From contig NZ_CP136422.1 of the NCBI RefSeq assembly GCF_034355335.1, forward strand, positions 5,244,501-5,308,500: a stretch of 64,000 nucleotides of DNA, written 5' to 3'. Below the pieces are notes generated by a model that saw only the letters and a program-made list of their open reading frames with translations, was not told the origin of the DNA and searched no databases. How positions within the stretch are numbered: position 1 is the first letter of the stretch; the number at the start of each line of letters is the position of its first letter. Source of the stretch: Blautia coccoides. Its GTDB lineage: Bacteria > Bacillota > Clostridia > Lachnospirales > Lachnospiraceae. This document shows positions 17,078 to 26,490 of the stretch, piece by piece. A program made the position numbers and the translations under genes.

Positions 17078-18769
17078 CTAATATGGTTTTTTGAGACTTC
17101 GGATCCTCAGGCTCTGGACAACAAAGCCCCCTGTAAGGCCAAGTCCAAGCAGTACCAGAACTGGCACCCACCATTGGTTTGTCTCCTCTTCCTTTTTATC
17201 TGCTTTTAAACTCAATATTTGGGGTTCCAGTATCTCTGTCTCATACGCAACACTGTGGCTGTATGTCTGCCCATAAATATCCTCGTACTCCAGAACCAAT
17301 GCGCCGTCAGTTTTCCCGTACTTTTCCTCATCTGTTCCGGTCATGTCCTCATGGATGGACTCCATATTTTTTGCTCCTGCATAGAGAGACAGACTTCCCT
17401 GCAGGCTCTGCCCGGCCTCTAATGTTCCTGCATAAAACGTCTGTACCGAGAAAATCCCCTTTCCCTGTGAAGAAACCTTAACATTATATACAGCGGATTT
17501 CCCAAGATTTAAGATCTGAAGATCCGAGGAAATGGTGTCCGTGGAGTACATTTTAGCCGGAATGCTGTAATTTACCAGAGAAACCTGTGCGGGCTGGCGT
17601 ATGCGGAAAGTGTATGTCTCTGTCCCTGTATAAGCCGTTCCCTTTTCATCCTCGTATTCAAATGTGATTTTCATCGGTACATTACCCTCTTTTGCGTTAT
17701 CCTGTATCTGAAGTTCTTCCCTCCAGGTGATGGCACTGCCTGGTTTCACCGTCTCATAGTATTCTGAGGTGCGGCCAAATACAAGATTATTTCCTTCCCC
17801 CTCCTCTGCGATAGTCAACTTCACATTGCAGGCAGTAAATTCTCTGCTCTTATTGCGGAAAATCAGCTCTGCCTCACGGCTGCTGCCGGCATCTAATATA
17901 TTTCCGTCCAGGCTGCATTGTTCCAGAATGAATTTGGGCTGGTGCATGACTTCTTCCTCTTCATCGCTCCGGCCTCCGCTGCCGTCTCCTTCTGCTCCCT
18001 GCCCTCCTTCCATCGGCAGGTTATCCCCGGTGCCTTCTATTTTCTCCCCGGAATCTATTTCTCCATTGCCATCCGCAGCCTCCCCATTACCTGCCACGCT
18101 GACAAATACCACATTTTCCAGCAATACCTTCCTGCCGTTCTTATCCATTGCTTCTGCTTTTACCTTGATTGGATATTGTCCGCCCTTTCGGGTCTCCTGT
18201 AGCGGTATTTCTACGGTATAGAGATAGATTTCTATATCTTCTCCGTCGAAAGTGAAAGTCCGGGGTTTTACATCTCTTTGATAATTCTTTATTTGAAACG
18301 GTACCTCCTTAGCCCTGTCAAAATCAAGTCCCACTGTGAGAAAATTGTTTTTCAGCTCACCATCTACAGTAAACGGCACGACAATTTTTACCTTATTCTC
18401 TTTTTCTTCGGGAACATATCCCTCCGCGTAGGAGTTTTTCATCCCTTCAAAAACATGACTGTTGTCAATCCCAATATAAACAACTTCCTCCGGCTTTCCC
18501 GTTTCTTTCCCCGCATCTTTATCTTCTGCGTCCTTTTCTTCGGTTCCTTTTTCTTCTGTTTTCGTTTCTTCTGCTTTCTTTTCTTCCACCTTCTCTTCTT
18601 CTGCTTTCTTATCCTCTGCTTCTTTTTCTGTGGTCCTCTCCTCTTTCTGTCTTATTATTTCTCCCTTTTCCTCTTTTGCCTGCTCTCCTGCAAATGCTGT
18701 TATGCTCCCAGTCAGAGCCATATACACTGCCAGGATCATGGCAGATATTCTCAGCAGTTTCCTCCTCAT
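17078..18769 (-). CDS. Surface-anchored protein with Lys/Glu-rich stalk and Ig-like domains
   Basis: A 563-residue exported protein. Residues 1-28 are a signal peptide (ISAMILAVYMALTGSITAFAG). Residues 33-95 are almost only E, K, A, D and T, probably helical. Beta-rich segments follow at about 95-230, 280-400 and 405-510, separated by an acidic Gly-rich linker (232-275). The two later ones look like NEW3/CARDB-type folds. A C-terminal membrane segment (WWVPVLVLLGLGLTGGFVV) and a basic tail anchor it. It overlaps the ATPase stop by 4 bases. Neighbouring ABC-2 permeases suggest that it belongs to the transporter, perhaps as an extracellular adaptor. The function is not known. Confidence 0.8.
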   Translation of the reverse strand: MRRKLLRISAMILAVYMALTGSITAFAGEQAKEEKGEIIRQKEERTTEKEAEDKKAEEEKVEEKKAEETKTEEKGTEEKDAEDKDAGKETGKPEEVVYIGIDNSHVFEGMKNSYAEGYVPEEKENKVKIVVPFTVDGELKNNFLTVGLDFDRAKEVPFQIKNYQRDVKPRTFTFDGEDIEIYLYTVEIPLQETRKGGQYPIKVKAEAMDKNGRKVLLENVVFVSVAGNGEAADGNGEIDSGEKIEGTGDNLPMEGGQGAEGDGSGGRSDEEEEVMHQPKFILEQCSLDGNILDAGSSREAELIFRNKSREFTACNVKLTIAEEGEGNNLVFGRTSEYYETVKPGSAITWREELQIQDNAKEGNVPMKITFEYEDEKGTAYTGTETYTFRIRQPAQVSLVNYSIPAKMYSTDTISSDLQILNLGKSAVYNVKVSSQGKGIFSVQTFYAGTLEAGQSLQGSLSLYAGAKNMESIHEDMTGTDEEKYGKTDGALVLEYEDIYGQTYSHSVAYETEILEPQILSLKADKKEEETNQWWVPVLVLLGLGLTGGFVVQSLRIRSLKKPY

Positions 18770-19455
18770 GTCATCCGCTCCTTTTCCTGCCTCGTCTCCC
18801 CTGTCATAGGTCTAAGGATTCCCGCATCTATTTCATACACCTCATCACATAATAAATTGATATCCCCGCTGTTATGGCTTGCCAGTAAAATAGTTTTTCC
18901 TCTCCTCTTCAGATCCAGGAGTATAGACCTTATGTCAACCACTCCGCGTTTGTCAAGTCCGTTAAACGGCTCGTCTAGTATTAAAAAATCAGGGTCTTCC
19001 ATGATAGCCTGGGCAATTCCAAGCCTCTGCCGCATTCCAAGAGAATATTTTGCCACAGGCTTTTTCAGATCCGGGTCAAGTCCCACCCGCTGCAATACCC
19101 GGCGTATCTCCCCGGCAGAAATCTTCCGGTTCAGATCCGCAATAATTTCCAGATTCTTTTTCCCTGTATATTCTGTCAGAAATCCCGGTGTCTCAATGAT
19201 CAGTCCCAGACTTTCAGGAAAATCCGTGTCTTTGCCAATATATTTTTCTCCCACACAGATACTGCCGGATGTAACGGGAAGGAAACCACAGATGCACTTC
19301 ATAAGTACCGTTTTTCCCGAGCCGTTATTTCCCACGATACCATATACCTTTCCTCTGCTCATGGCCATGGTTGTCTCTTTCAGCACAACCTCACTTCCGA
19401 ATTTTTTCGTCACCCTGTCCATTCTCACATAGTCAGATTTCTCTGCATCTGTCAT
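18766..19455 (-). CDS. ABC transporter ATP-binding protein
   Basis: A 229-residue ATPase of the exporter (DrrA/BcrA-like) type. Walker A is GNNGSGKTVLMK; the signature is YSLGMRQRLGIAQAI, Walker B is DFLILDEPFNGLD, and the switch histidine is in LLASHNSGD. The start at 19455 (MTDAEKSD) has GGAGGGG 7 bases upstream; an earlier ATG at 19470 lacks one. It overlaps the preceding permease gene and its stop overlaps the next start. It should energise the two permeases encoded just before. Confidence 0.92.
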   Translation of the reverse strand: MTDAEKSDYVRMDRVTKKFGSEVVLKETTMAMSRGKVYGIVGNNGSGKTVLMKCICGFLPVTSGSICVGEKYIGKDTDFPESLGLIIETPGFLTEYTGKKNLEIIADLNRKISAGEIRRVLQRVGLDPDLKKPVAKYSLGMRQRLGIAQAIMEDPDFLILDEPFNGLDKRGVVDIRSILLDLKRRGKTILLASHNSGDINLLCDEVYEIDAGILRPMTGETRQEKERMT

Positions 19456-20155
19456 ATAACACCCCTCCATATAAAAACATCAAAAACGCAAGCAGCAGAA
19501 ACAAAAACATCCACAGCCCTGTGCTGTCTTCTCCCCAATCACCTGCTGCTTTGATCCACGACTGCGGGTCTATGACGTAAACGTCCTGCAGATACCGTTC
19601 ATGCAGTATGATCATAAGGTAATATCCCACAAAAGGTATCCCATATGCCATATACACAGAATTTGACAAAAGAGCCATTATACCGCTTATATCTGCCAAT
19701 ATGGCTGCTACAAAAAGGACCCTTGCCGCGGTTTGAAAAAGAGATATCATAAGCTCCCAGTTCCACTCTGCTGTCAGCTCACGGGAGTAAAAAACAGCAA
19801 AATTAAACAGCAGGGTAACAACGATGGCCATGCCCCATACAAAACAACCGCTGAAAGTAGTCGTGAGCAGCCTGTCCGCTATAAATTCCTTTTTTCCCTT
19901 CCGCATCACATAGAACTTGAGAAAACCGGAGGTCTTTTCTCCAATCCATACATCCCCGTAAGGCAGCACCGCAACAACAGGAACAAGGAAGATCACTGTT
20001 TTGGAGGACAAAGCCTCTGTCACCATATTGTACCAGCTCCCTCCCGGAAAAGGATTTTCAAAATCAGGAAACTTTGTCCCTGCTACCAGTCCTATGACAC
20101 CCAGCAGTACAGCTACCCAGGTTGTCCTCCGCCCCAACATACGTTTACTGTCCAT
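19433..20155 (-). CDS. ABC-2 type membrane subunit, second permease
   Basis: A 240-residue membrane protein with about six hydrophobic segments. A conserved-looking cytoplasmic KTSGFLKFYVMRKGKKEF segment sits between segments two and three, like the coupling region of ABC-2 exporters. The ATG at 20155 follows GGGG by 8 bases. A TTG at 20161 overlaps the previous stop and could be used, but it would be too close to the ribosome site. Gene order pairs it with the ATPase and the larger permease. The substrate is not clear. Confidence 0.82.
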   Translation of the reverse strand: MDSKRMLGRRTTWVAVLLGVIGLVAGTKFPDFENPFPGGSWYNMVTEALSSKTVIFLVPVVAVLPYGDVWIGEKTSGFLKFYVMRKGKKEFIADRLLTTTFSGCFVWGMAIVVTLLFNFAVFYSRELTAEWNWELMISLFQTAARVLFVAAILADISGIMALLSNSVYMAYGIPFVGYYLMIILHERYLQDVYVIDPQSWIKAAGDWGEDSTGLWMFLFLLLAFLMFLYGGVLYDRCREI

Positions 20156-20157
20156 AT

Positions 20158-21048
20158 TCAATACCCCATGAAAGTAAAATTGTAACGTTTCAATGCCCGG
20201 CAGGAGAAAATGCTCAAGGCTGCCAGCAGAACAAGAAAAAGAACTGCTGATTGAAAGATTGTAGGCAGCTTGTCATATCCAAAGCTGTGGCCCGGATAAG
20301 ACGCGTGGTTTAGGGGACTGATCCATCCTGTCAGCACATTTACCCGGTAACGTTCCTGTTTCCCCAGATCAAATATCCTGACAATAGTATCCGGTTCCAA
20401 CAAAAATCCATACAAACTGTAGAATACCCCTGCAAATATGCCCTGCGTCCTCCCGAATTTCAGATTCACTGTAAGCATGAGAAAGCAGAGTGTCCAGGAA
20501 TAAAGCAGCATCAGAACCAGTGTCTGCAGCATACATTCATAGGGTGTAATGCTTTCCATTGCCTTTACGCTGGCAGGAATTCCCATAGAATTTCCAAGGT
20601 CAGAATAGGCCAGGCGTACTGCTGTTTCACTCCATAGATTTCCGGGAAACGTATACTTCTGGCATAAAATAATGGTCACAAGCATAATAAAAGCTGCATA
20701 GAACACAGTTCCCAGCCCAATATAAAAAAACTGCGCTGCCATCCACTGTATCCTTTTCATTCTTGATAAATAATAAGGAGTAGCAGGTCCTGCTTTTGGT
20801 ACGTCAGAAAACATTAGGATCAGAAGGAGTGACGCCAGCAGAATATTGGTTCCATCTCCAAATGTCCAGATAAAGGGTTCCGCAGCCTGCATGGATGTAT
20901 CAAAATGCTGTGCCACCCGGAGTACCCTTTCACTCAATAAAAAGCACAGGACAACTGCAAGCAGAAAGGTGAGTATGATTCTGGGATTCCTGTAAAAGCC
21001 CAGGAAATTAAACCTCACCACTGTCCCTATTTTTTTCAGGCCGTGCAT
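20158..21048 (-). CDS. ABC-2 type membrane subunit, first permease
   Basis: A 296-residue polytopic membrane protein. The N-terminus is amphipathic (GLKKIGTVVRFNFLGFYRNP), the first membrane segment follows (IILTFLLAVVLCFLL), and about five others are spread to the end. A YYLSRMKRIQWMAAQ loop resembles the coupling segment in the second permease. The start overlaps the lipoprotein stop by one base (TGATG), indicating translational coupling. It likely forms a heterodimer with the next gene product. Confidence 0.82.
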   Translation of the reverse strand: MHGLKKIGTVVRFNFLGFYRNPRIILTFLLAVVLCFLLSERVLRVAQHFDTSMQAAEPFIWTFGDGTNILLASLLLILMFSDVPKAGPATPYYLSRMKRIQWMAAQFFYIGLGTVFYAAFIMLVTIILCQKYTFPGNLWSETAVRLAYSDLGNSMGIPASVKAMESITPYECMLQTLVLMLLYSWTLCFLMLTVNLKFGRTQGIFAGVFYSLYGFLLEPDTIVRIFDLGKQERYRVNVLTGWISPLNHASYPGHSFGYDKLPTIFQSAVLFLVLLAALSIFSCRALKRYNFTFMGY

Positions 21049-22520
21049 CAGTAACCAAGCCCCCGGTCTATGATCGTACCGTCAATGGCATTGATGGTGA
21101 ACAGACTGTCATTCGGAATGGAAGACTTATCATGAGTTTCCGCCTCATCATTCAGGGTCATTTCAGAGTTCCCGAAAAAGTCCCATACCGGAACCAACAG
21201 TCCGCTGCGGTTGTCCTGGGCAGGGTTATATATTCTGGCGTAACCCAGTGTGATCCTGTCTATGTTTACCTGATAATCTTTCAGATATTCATTGTCCATT
21301 TGATTAGATACCTTATACTGCATCATCTCTGTATAAATCTGTTTGATCTCTTCAAAGTCCAGAAGCTTCACATTCTCCACCTGGGTCTTTCCCATTTCAT
21401 AAGGACTGGTATAAAATAATTCTTCCAGACCATCCTTTGAAACTACGATTTTCAGGGTCTCATAGGTCCACGGTTCTATGGTACTTTCCATATCTTCCAG
21501 CCCTCCGCCTGCCGATATTGTATATGTTATGGGCGTGTTTCCTATTTGCCTTGTATAGTAAAACATATAGCCTGTATTGGAAACCCGTATTTCTTCTGTT
21601 TCCATATCCTGATACATATATACCGCATAATCCCATGAACCGATTTCCATATCTTCCACCCCAATAGCCGATACCTTTTCATCTGCAATCTTCTTTGCGA
21701 CTTCATATGAGATTCCCACAGAAGATTTCATTTCATCCTCTGAGGCGATCTGGGATGTGATATTGTTCCGGGCCAACTGGTATTCTCCCCAGCTGGCACC
21801 CTGTTGTGCTGCCTCCCTTTCCCCATAATGGCTGACTCTTACCCTGATAGAATCGCCGGCTCCCTCAGAAACTCTGTATAGATAAGGTTCCTGAGCTTCC
21901 ACTACCCCGTCAAAGGCTTCCATTCCGCTTTCATCCGCTGACAAAAGAGGTTCTGTTTCCGTCTTCTCCGCAGTATCCGGCGCATCTGCATAGGCAGATT
22001 CATATTGCTCCAGCATATTCTGGAGGTTTTCTTTTGAATTATTTTCCCCACCGCCTGACTCTGCAGGGTTCTGGGCCATCAATGCTTTTATTTCACTGAT
22101 CTTCTCCTGGCATTCCTCTTTTGTCATAACAAAATAAGAATCTGAACTATACATTTTTTCTTCCGGAAAAAGGCCTTGGGTGATCTTGTCCATAAACTCC
22201 TGGGTAAGCGGTACAGCGCTCACCTCTATTGCGGAAAAGCTCTGTGCATCCGGCAGTTCTATGACAGCATCTGTGGTCAACGTGACTTTTCCGTCTTCTA
22301 AGACAACTTTATCCTGAAAGGTTTCCGGTATTCCCAGTTTTTCCCGTAATCCCTGCTGTTTCTCCGAAGAATCTTCCCGGGACTTGTCTTCCTCATAATT
22401 TTCTATGGCTTCCTTCCCTTTTGGCTTCACGATCACAGAGTCCGGGGTTTCCTGGCAGCCTCCCAGCAAAACAGCTCCTGACAGTAGCGCTGCCAGTATG
22501 CCGGCATTTTTTCTCTTCAT
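21048..22520 (-). CDS. Large lipoprotein of unknown function
   Basis: A 490-residue exported lipoprotein. The signal peptide ends in a clear lipobox (LSGAVLLGGC, Cys22). The mature chain begins with a polar linker (KGKEAIENYEEDKSRED) and is rich in acidic residues, aromatic residues and beta-strand patterns. I do not recognise a known domain. It lies between the two-component genes and the ABC permeases in one operon; a sensing or substrate-binding role at the cell surface is a reasonable inference. Confidence 0.75.
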   Translation of the reverse strand: MKRKNAGILAALLSGAVLLGGCQETPDSVIVKPKGKEAIENYEEDKSREDSSEKQQGLREKLGIPETFQDKVVLEDGKVTLTTDAVIELPDAQSFSAIEVSAVPLTQEFMDKITQGLFPEEKMYSSDSYFVMTKEECQEKISEIKALMAQNPAESGGGENNSKENLQNMLEQYESAYADAPDTAEKTETEPLLSADESGMEAFDGVVEAQEPYLYRVSEGAGDSIRVRVSHYGEREAAQQGASWGEYQLARNNITSQIASEDEMKSSVGISYEVAKKIADEKVSAIGVEDMEIGSWDYAVYMYQDMETEEIRVSNTGYMFYYTRQIGNTPITYTISAGGGLEDMESTIEPWTYETLKIVVSKDGLEELFYTSPYEMGKTQVENVKLLDFEEIKQIYTEMMQYKVSNQMDNEYLKDYQVNIDRITLGYARIYNPAQDNRSGLLVPVWDFFGNSEMTLNDEAETHDKSSIPNDSLFTINAIDGTIIDRGLGY

Positions 22521-22650
22521 GATATCCCTCCCGCTTTCTTTTTACTAACTCTATATTAACGTACGGCATGTAAAAAAACCGCACCGGCTTGTAACCAAAT
22601 TGTAAACATATAATGGTGCGGCTGCCTCCCGGCTTCCGCACCATCTTTTT

Positions 22651-24045
22651 TCATCCATTATCTTCTTCCCAAAACAGGCTTACTTTCGTCCCTTTTCCGT
22701 ACCTGCTCTCAATGACAAGCCTGGCCTTATGAAGTTCTGCTATCTTTTTGCACAGGGAAAGCCCCAGGCCGGAGCCGCCTGACGCTCTGGCTCTTGACTT
22801 GTCCACCATATAAAAAGCCTGTTCTATTTTACTGATTTCTTCTTCCGGTATCCCGATTCCTTCATCCTTTACAGAAATACCCTTTTCCCAGGCCTCTATC
22901 TCTATGCGTCCGCCCTCCCGTGACGCCTTGCAGGCATTATCCAACAGGTTCATAAGCAAGCTTGTGATCAGGTCCTCATCCATCACATGACACAAATCCT
23001 CATCAGACAGGGTTATGACAAGTGACAGTCCCTTTTCCTTCAGACGAAACGTCATGAGATTGTCCACTGTTTCCAGCATTGTTTTTATATGTACTGTTTT
23101 CTTTTCTATGGTCTTCTCCCCGTCTTTATACAGACCTGTCAGTTCCAGCATTTTAGCAGAAAGCCTTGAGAGCCTTCTGGATTCACTGCCGATATACAAG
23201 AGAGCCTTTTCCTTTTCTTCTTGGGACAGCCTCATTTTCAAAAGTATATCCGAATAGCCGATAATTGCGGTCATGGGGGTTTTCAGTTCATGGGCAAGAC
23301 TTCCCATGAGCTGAAGCTGGCGTTCATTGGTATCTGCAAGTTCCTTTATATGCTCCTCTACCTTACCTGCCATTCGATTAAAATTCTCACTGATCTCCCC
23401 TATTTCATCCCGCCTCTTCACCTGTATCCGTGATCCGTAGTTTCCCCCGGCAATTTCGTCTGCGGATTCTTTCAGGTTATAGATCGGTTTCATGACCAGT
23501 CTGATGACAAATACCAGAATAACCGCAATAAGACCGGTCAGCAAAAACGCTGCCACCAATCCGTTAAAAAACATTTTCCTGCTGTTATTATAAACATCTG
23601 TCACGTCCTTGTAATGCCAGATATCGTAATCCTCCCCCAACGCAAGACTCAATTCCCGGCCCATGATCAAAAGATATTTTCCATCCAGACTGATCTCAGT
23701 AAAAGTGTCTCTGCTCTCTGCACCTGTATCTTCATACTCATACGGTGTCAGATTAAAAATCTCCTGTCCATCCTGATAGACCGCATATTCCATCCCCAGA
23801 TAATACTTACTGCCATCCTTCATGATACGCTGTTTCATATCTCCGGATGTGGACAAAACGTCAAAGGACCCTTCTACATACTGTCTCAGAGATTTTACTT
23901 TATTCTCAAAAATAGAATACTCGTATTTGGAGATGCGTTCCAGTTGATCCTTTTGGGACAAATGCAGCATAAACAGGGAAAAACTCTGAGACAGAATAAG
24001 CATAGCAGCCACGCAGACCAGACAGATTTTTGTTCTCAGCTTCAT
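22651..24045 (-). CDS. Sensor histidine kinase, OmpR-partner type
   Basis: A 464-residue membrane kinase. Membrane segments at about residues 8-28 and 155-180 flank an extracellular sensing region of about 125 residues. A HAMP domain follows (KPIYNLKESADEIAGGNYG). The phosphorylated His is in MGSLAHELKTPMTAI. The catalytic region shows NLLDNACKA, DEGIGIPEEE and GGSGLGLSLCKKIAE. The start overlaps the regulator stop as ATGA (24042-24045) and is preceded by GGAGG. It most likely controls the lipoprotein and ABC genes that follow. Confidence 0.93.
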   Translation of the reverse strand: MKLRTKICLVCVAAMLILSQSFSLFMLHLSQKDQLERISKYEYSIFENKVKSLRQYVEGSFDVLSTSGDMKQRIMKDGSKYYLGMEYAVYQDGQEIFNLTPYEYEDTGAESRDTFTEISLDGKYLLIMGRELSLALGEDYDIWHYKDVTDVYNNSRKMFFNGLVAAFLLTGLIAVILVFVIRLVMKPIYNLKESADEIAGGNYGSRIQVKRRDEIGEISENFNRMAGKVEEHIKELADTNERQLQLMGSLAHELKTPMTAIIGYSDILLKMRLSQEEKEKALLYIGSESRRLSRLSAKMLELTGLYKDGEKTIEKKTVHIKTMLETVDNLMTFRLKEKGLSLVITLSDEDLCHVMDEDLITSLLMNLLDNACKASREGGRIEIEAWEKGISVKDEGIGIPEEEISKIEQAFYMVDKSRARASGGSGLGLSLCKKIAELHKARLVIESRYGKGTKVSLFWEEDNG

Positions 24046-24713
24046 TTCTCTGCCTCCAGGCGGTAACCGATCCGCGGCACCGTCCTGATCATTTCCTGCC
24101 ACCCTAATTTTTTGCGGATCCTTGCAACGTGTACATCCACAGTCCTTGTCTCCCCTTCAAATTGGATCCCCCAAAGCTCATTCAGTATCTGCTCCCTGGT
24201 GAGCGCAATATTCTTATTTTTTATAAACAGCATAAGGCAGTCAAATTCCATGGGTTTTAAAATGAGTTCTTCTTCCCCCTTCATTACCTTACGCTCTTTT
24301 ACATAGACAGTCACATCCCCGATCCGGATCACATCATCATTTTTTTGATGCCGTTCCAAGACTTTTTCAATTCTTACCAATAGCTCTAAAATTTCAAAAG
24401 GTTTAACGATATAATCTTCTGCCCCATCCTTCAATCCTTTTACCTTGCTGCCCACCTCCCCTTTTGCGGTGAGAAAAATAACCGGGATCCCCTTTTTACT
24501 GCAGTGGGGAAGAAGTTCAAACCCGTTTTTTCCAGGGATCATAATATCCAGCAATGCCAGGTCACAATTCCTATTCTCTGTGCTGTCTATAAATTGCTCT
24601 GCCTGACTGCCGTCATAAAACCGGTAAACTTCATAACCTGCGGTTTCCAGGCTTATTGTGATCAGATCATTGATGGCAGCCTCATCCTCAACTACCAGTA
24701 TCTTTGATTTCAT
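24042..24713 (-). CDS. Response regulator, OmpR/PhoB family
   Basis: A 223-residue regulator: receiver domain with D56 (LALLDIMIPG) and K104 (YIVKPFEI), then a winged-helix domain ending in VDVHVARIRKKLGW and IGYRLEAEK. It is the first gene of the module and starts at ATG behind CGGAGGATATACC. A hairpin in its leader may be regulatory. It probably activates the whole operon including itself. Confidence 0.95.
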   Translation of the reverse strand: MKSKILVVEDEAAINDLITISLETAGYEVYRFYDGSQAEQFIDSTENRNCDLALLDIMIPGKNGFELLPHCSKKGIPVIFLTAKGEVGSKVKGLKDGAEDYIVKPFEILELLVRIEKVLERHQKNDDVIRIGDVTVYVKERKVMKGEEELILKPMEFDCLMLFIKNKNIALTREQILNELWGIQFEGETRTVDVHVARIRKKLGWQEMIRTVPRIGYRLEAEK

Positions 24714-24731
24714 GGTATATCCTCCGTTTTA

Positions 24732-24777
24732 GGTTACAGTGGTTTTATCAGGGATCGTTGTTTTTACCATTGTAGCC
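24732..24777 (-). promoter_or_regulatory. Leader hairpin upstream of the response-regulator operon
   Basis: On the minus strand, GGCTACAATGGT and ACCACTGTAACC form a 12-bp stem (with wobble pairs) directly upstream of the ribosome site of the first gene. The rest of the gap up to 24930 is AT-rich and I see no other clear element in it. Confidence 0.35.
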
Positions 24778-24930
24778 TAATACGGTAGATATTTCAATTT
24801 TTTAAACGGTAAATTTGCCTGAAACCTTCTTACCCCATTATCCTCTTATATCTCGGACATGTTTATTTTGTGGTGGAACGTAGTTCCAGATTCTCTTTCG
24901 TTTTTAACTATCTCATTACTTCCCATAATT

Positions 24931-26412
24931 TTATGATCTGTAAATTTTTTCATACAATTCCTGCATCTTTTCTTTTTTCTTCTCATACTCCCTGTATCTG
25001 TCCAATCTGGGCCTGAACTCTTCTATCTTATCTGTTCCTCTTATGGCATGATAAGCCTCTTCCACAGAAGAATATACTCCCATTTCCGTTAGAGCCGTCA
25101 TCAACGCCCCAAGAGCTGTGGACTCACTATCCTCCATGTGATACAACGTAATGCCATATATATCAGCCTGCATTTGATTCATGACCCTGCTGTTCGTCAT
25201 CCCCCCGCTGATATATGCTCTTTTTATGGAACAATATTTTTCAAATTCCTGCAGATTGTTTGCGATTTCCAGAAAAATACCCTCGACCAATGACTGCAGG
25301 ATCTCAGGGCGGGTATGCTTTAATGCGATTCCTTCAAATACTGCCTTGGAGTCAGGATTCCAATCAGGAGTGCTTCTTCCCTGGAAATACGGCAGCATGA
25401 GGATTTCCCCTACCCTTTCCATGCTGCTCATTTCCAGCTCATGATTAATTCTGGTATAATCAATCTGACCGTCCGCCCAGTCATAAAAAGTCCGGCAGAA
25501 CCAATCAAAAGCAGAGCAGCAGGTCAGTACATTGGCTTCTATGATGTATTTATCTTTCACAGCCGCACAGTTGCAGATAATATTTTCTGACATTTGTTCC
25601 GGTACTTGCTCCAGTGTTGTGACTAAAAAACCGCCTGTGCCGGTAACCACGGACACTGTTCCAGTATCAAAAGCACCTTGCCCCACAGCCGCACACTGCT
25701 GGTCGCCGCCCGCACTGATAACCGGAATGCCTTTGGTGATTCCGCTTTTTGCTGAAAATGCTTCTGTCACCCATCCCACTGTACTTCCCGGCTGTAGAAG
25801 CCTGCATAGCTGTTCCTCTTTTACCCCGAATATCTCCAACAGCTCTGCCTCCCACTCTTTCTCTTTAAGATTCATGAGACCGGTGCGGCTTCCGTATGTG
25901 TAATCCGTGAAAAATCTTCCTGTCATTTTATACATTATATATTCAGGAATATTTAAAAATTTATAAACCTTCCTATTAACATCAGGACAGTTCTCTTTTA
26001 TCCAGGTCATTCGACTTCCTGAAAAGACAGTGTTTACTTTTGCTCCGCTTTTTTCAGTGATGATCCTATTATATTTTTCAAGCCTGCTGCAGATCTGGCT
26101 GTTTCTCGTGTCCTGCCACATAATAGTATCCATAAGCGGATTCCCATTTATGTCAACCGGAATTACAGAGGAGCGTTGAGCAGTTACTGCAACTGCATCT
26201 ATTACCTTGTTTTTTCGCTCCGCCATATCTTTTATTTTTCTGCAGATTTCTTCCGCATACTTTTCCCATTGTCCGCTGGGCTGTTCCACCCAGCCGCATG
26301 CCCTTTTAACCGGTTCATACTTCAATTGTACGAAAGCCAGATTTTGCCCTGCTTCGTCATAAAGGATTCCCCTTATACTGGAGGTACCAATGTCAATAAT
26401 CAGTATATTCAT
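24931..26412 (-). CDS. FGGY-family carbohydrate kinase
   Basis: A 493-residue sugar kinase with the FGGY fold. The N-terminal loop is IDIGTSSIRGILYDEAG; IMWQDTRNSQI is the substrate segment; ISAGGDQQCAAVGQGAFDTG holds the catalytic Asp; AYISGGMTNSRVMNQMQADI completes the fold. Substrate specificity cannot be assigned. In the family, gluconokinases, xylulokinases and LyxK (L-xylulose and 3-keto-L-gulonate) have this length. It is the last gene of the operon with the Opp-type importer, separated by a hairpin from the binding-protein gene. In context it may phosphorylate the imported substrate or an intermediate that UlaG/UlaE-type enzymes then handle. Confidence 0.88.
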   Translation of the reverse strand: MNILIIDIGTSSIRGILYDEAGQNLAFVQLKYEPVKRACGWVEQPSGQWEKYAEEICRKIKDMAERKNKVIDAVAVTAQRSSVIPVDINGNPLMDTIMWQDTRNSQICSRLEKYNRIITEKSGAKVNTVFSGSRMTWIKENCPDVNRKVYKFLNIPEYIMYKMTGRFFTDYTYGSRTGLMNLKEKEWEAELLEIFGVKEEQLCRLLQPGSTVGWVTEAFSAKSGITKGIPVISAGGDQQCAAVGQGAFDTGTVSVVTGTGGFLVTTLEQVPEQMSENIICNCAAVKDKYIIEANVLTCCSAFDWFCRTFYDWADGQIDYTRINHELEMSSMERVGEILMLPYFQGRSTPDWNPDSKAVFEGIALKHTRPEILQSLVEGIFLEIANNLQEFEKYCSIKRAYISGGMTNSRVMNQMQADIYGITLYHMEDSESTALGALMTALTEMGVYSSVEEAYHAIRGTDKIEEFRPRLDRYREYEKKKEKMQELYEKIYRS

Positions 26413-26450
26413 CTCTGTCTCCTTTGCACAGCAGAAAGCAGAAACAATAA

Positions 26451-26475
26451 TTCCGGGGCTTTGTATGCCCCGGAA
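26451..26475 (-). promoter_or_regulatory. Intercistronic hairpin between binding-protein and kinase genes
   Basis: TTCCGGGGC and GCCCCGGAA form a perfect 9-bp stem with a 7-base loop. No proper T-run follows. Such hairpins after binding-protein genes often stabilise the upstream mRNA so that more binding protein is made; that role is inferred here. Confidence 0.5.
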
Positions 26476-26490
26476 CCACAGTTTTTCTTC

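Noticed and set aside
18278..19432. Plus-strand open frame of 384 codons
   Set aside because: It lies opposite the surface-protein and ATPase genes. Its Phe/Cys-rich start mirrors the Lys/Glu-rich repeat on the true strand.
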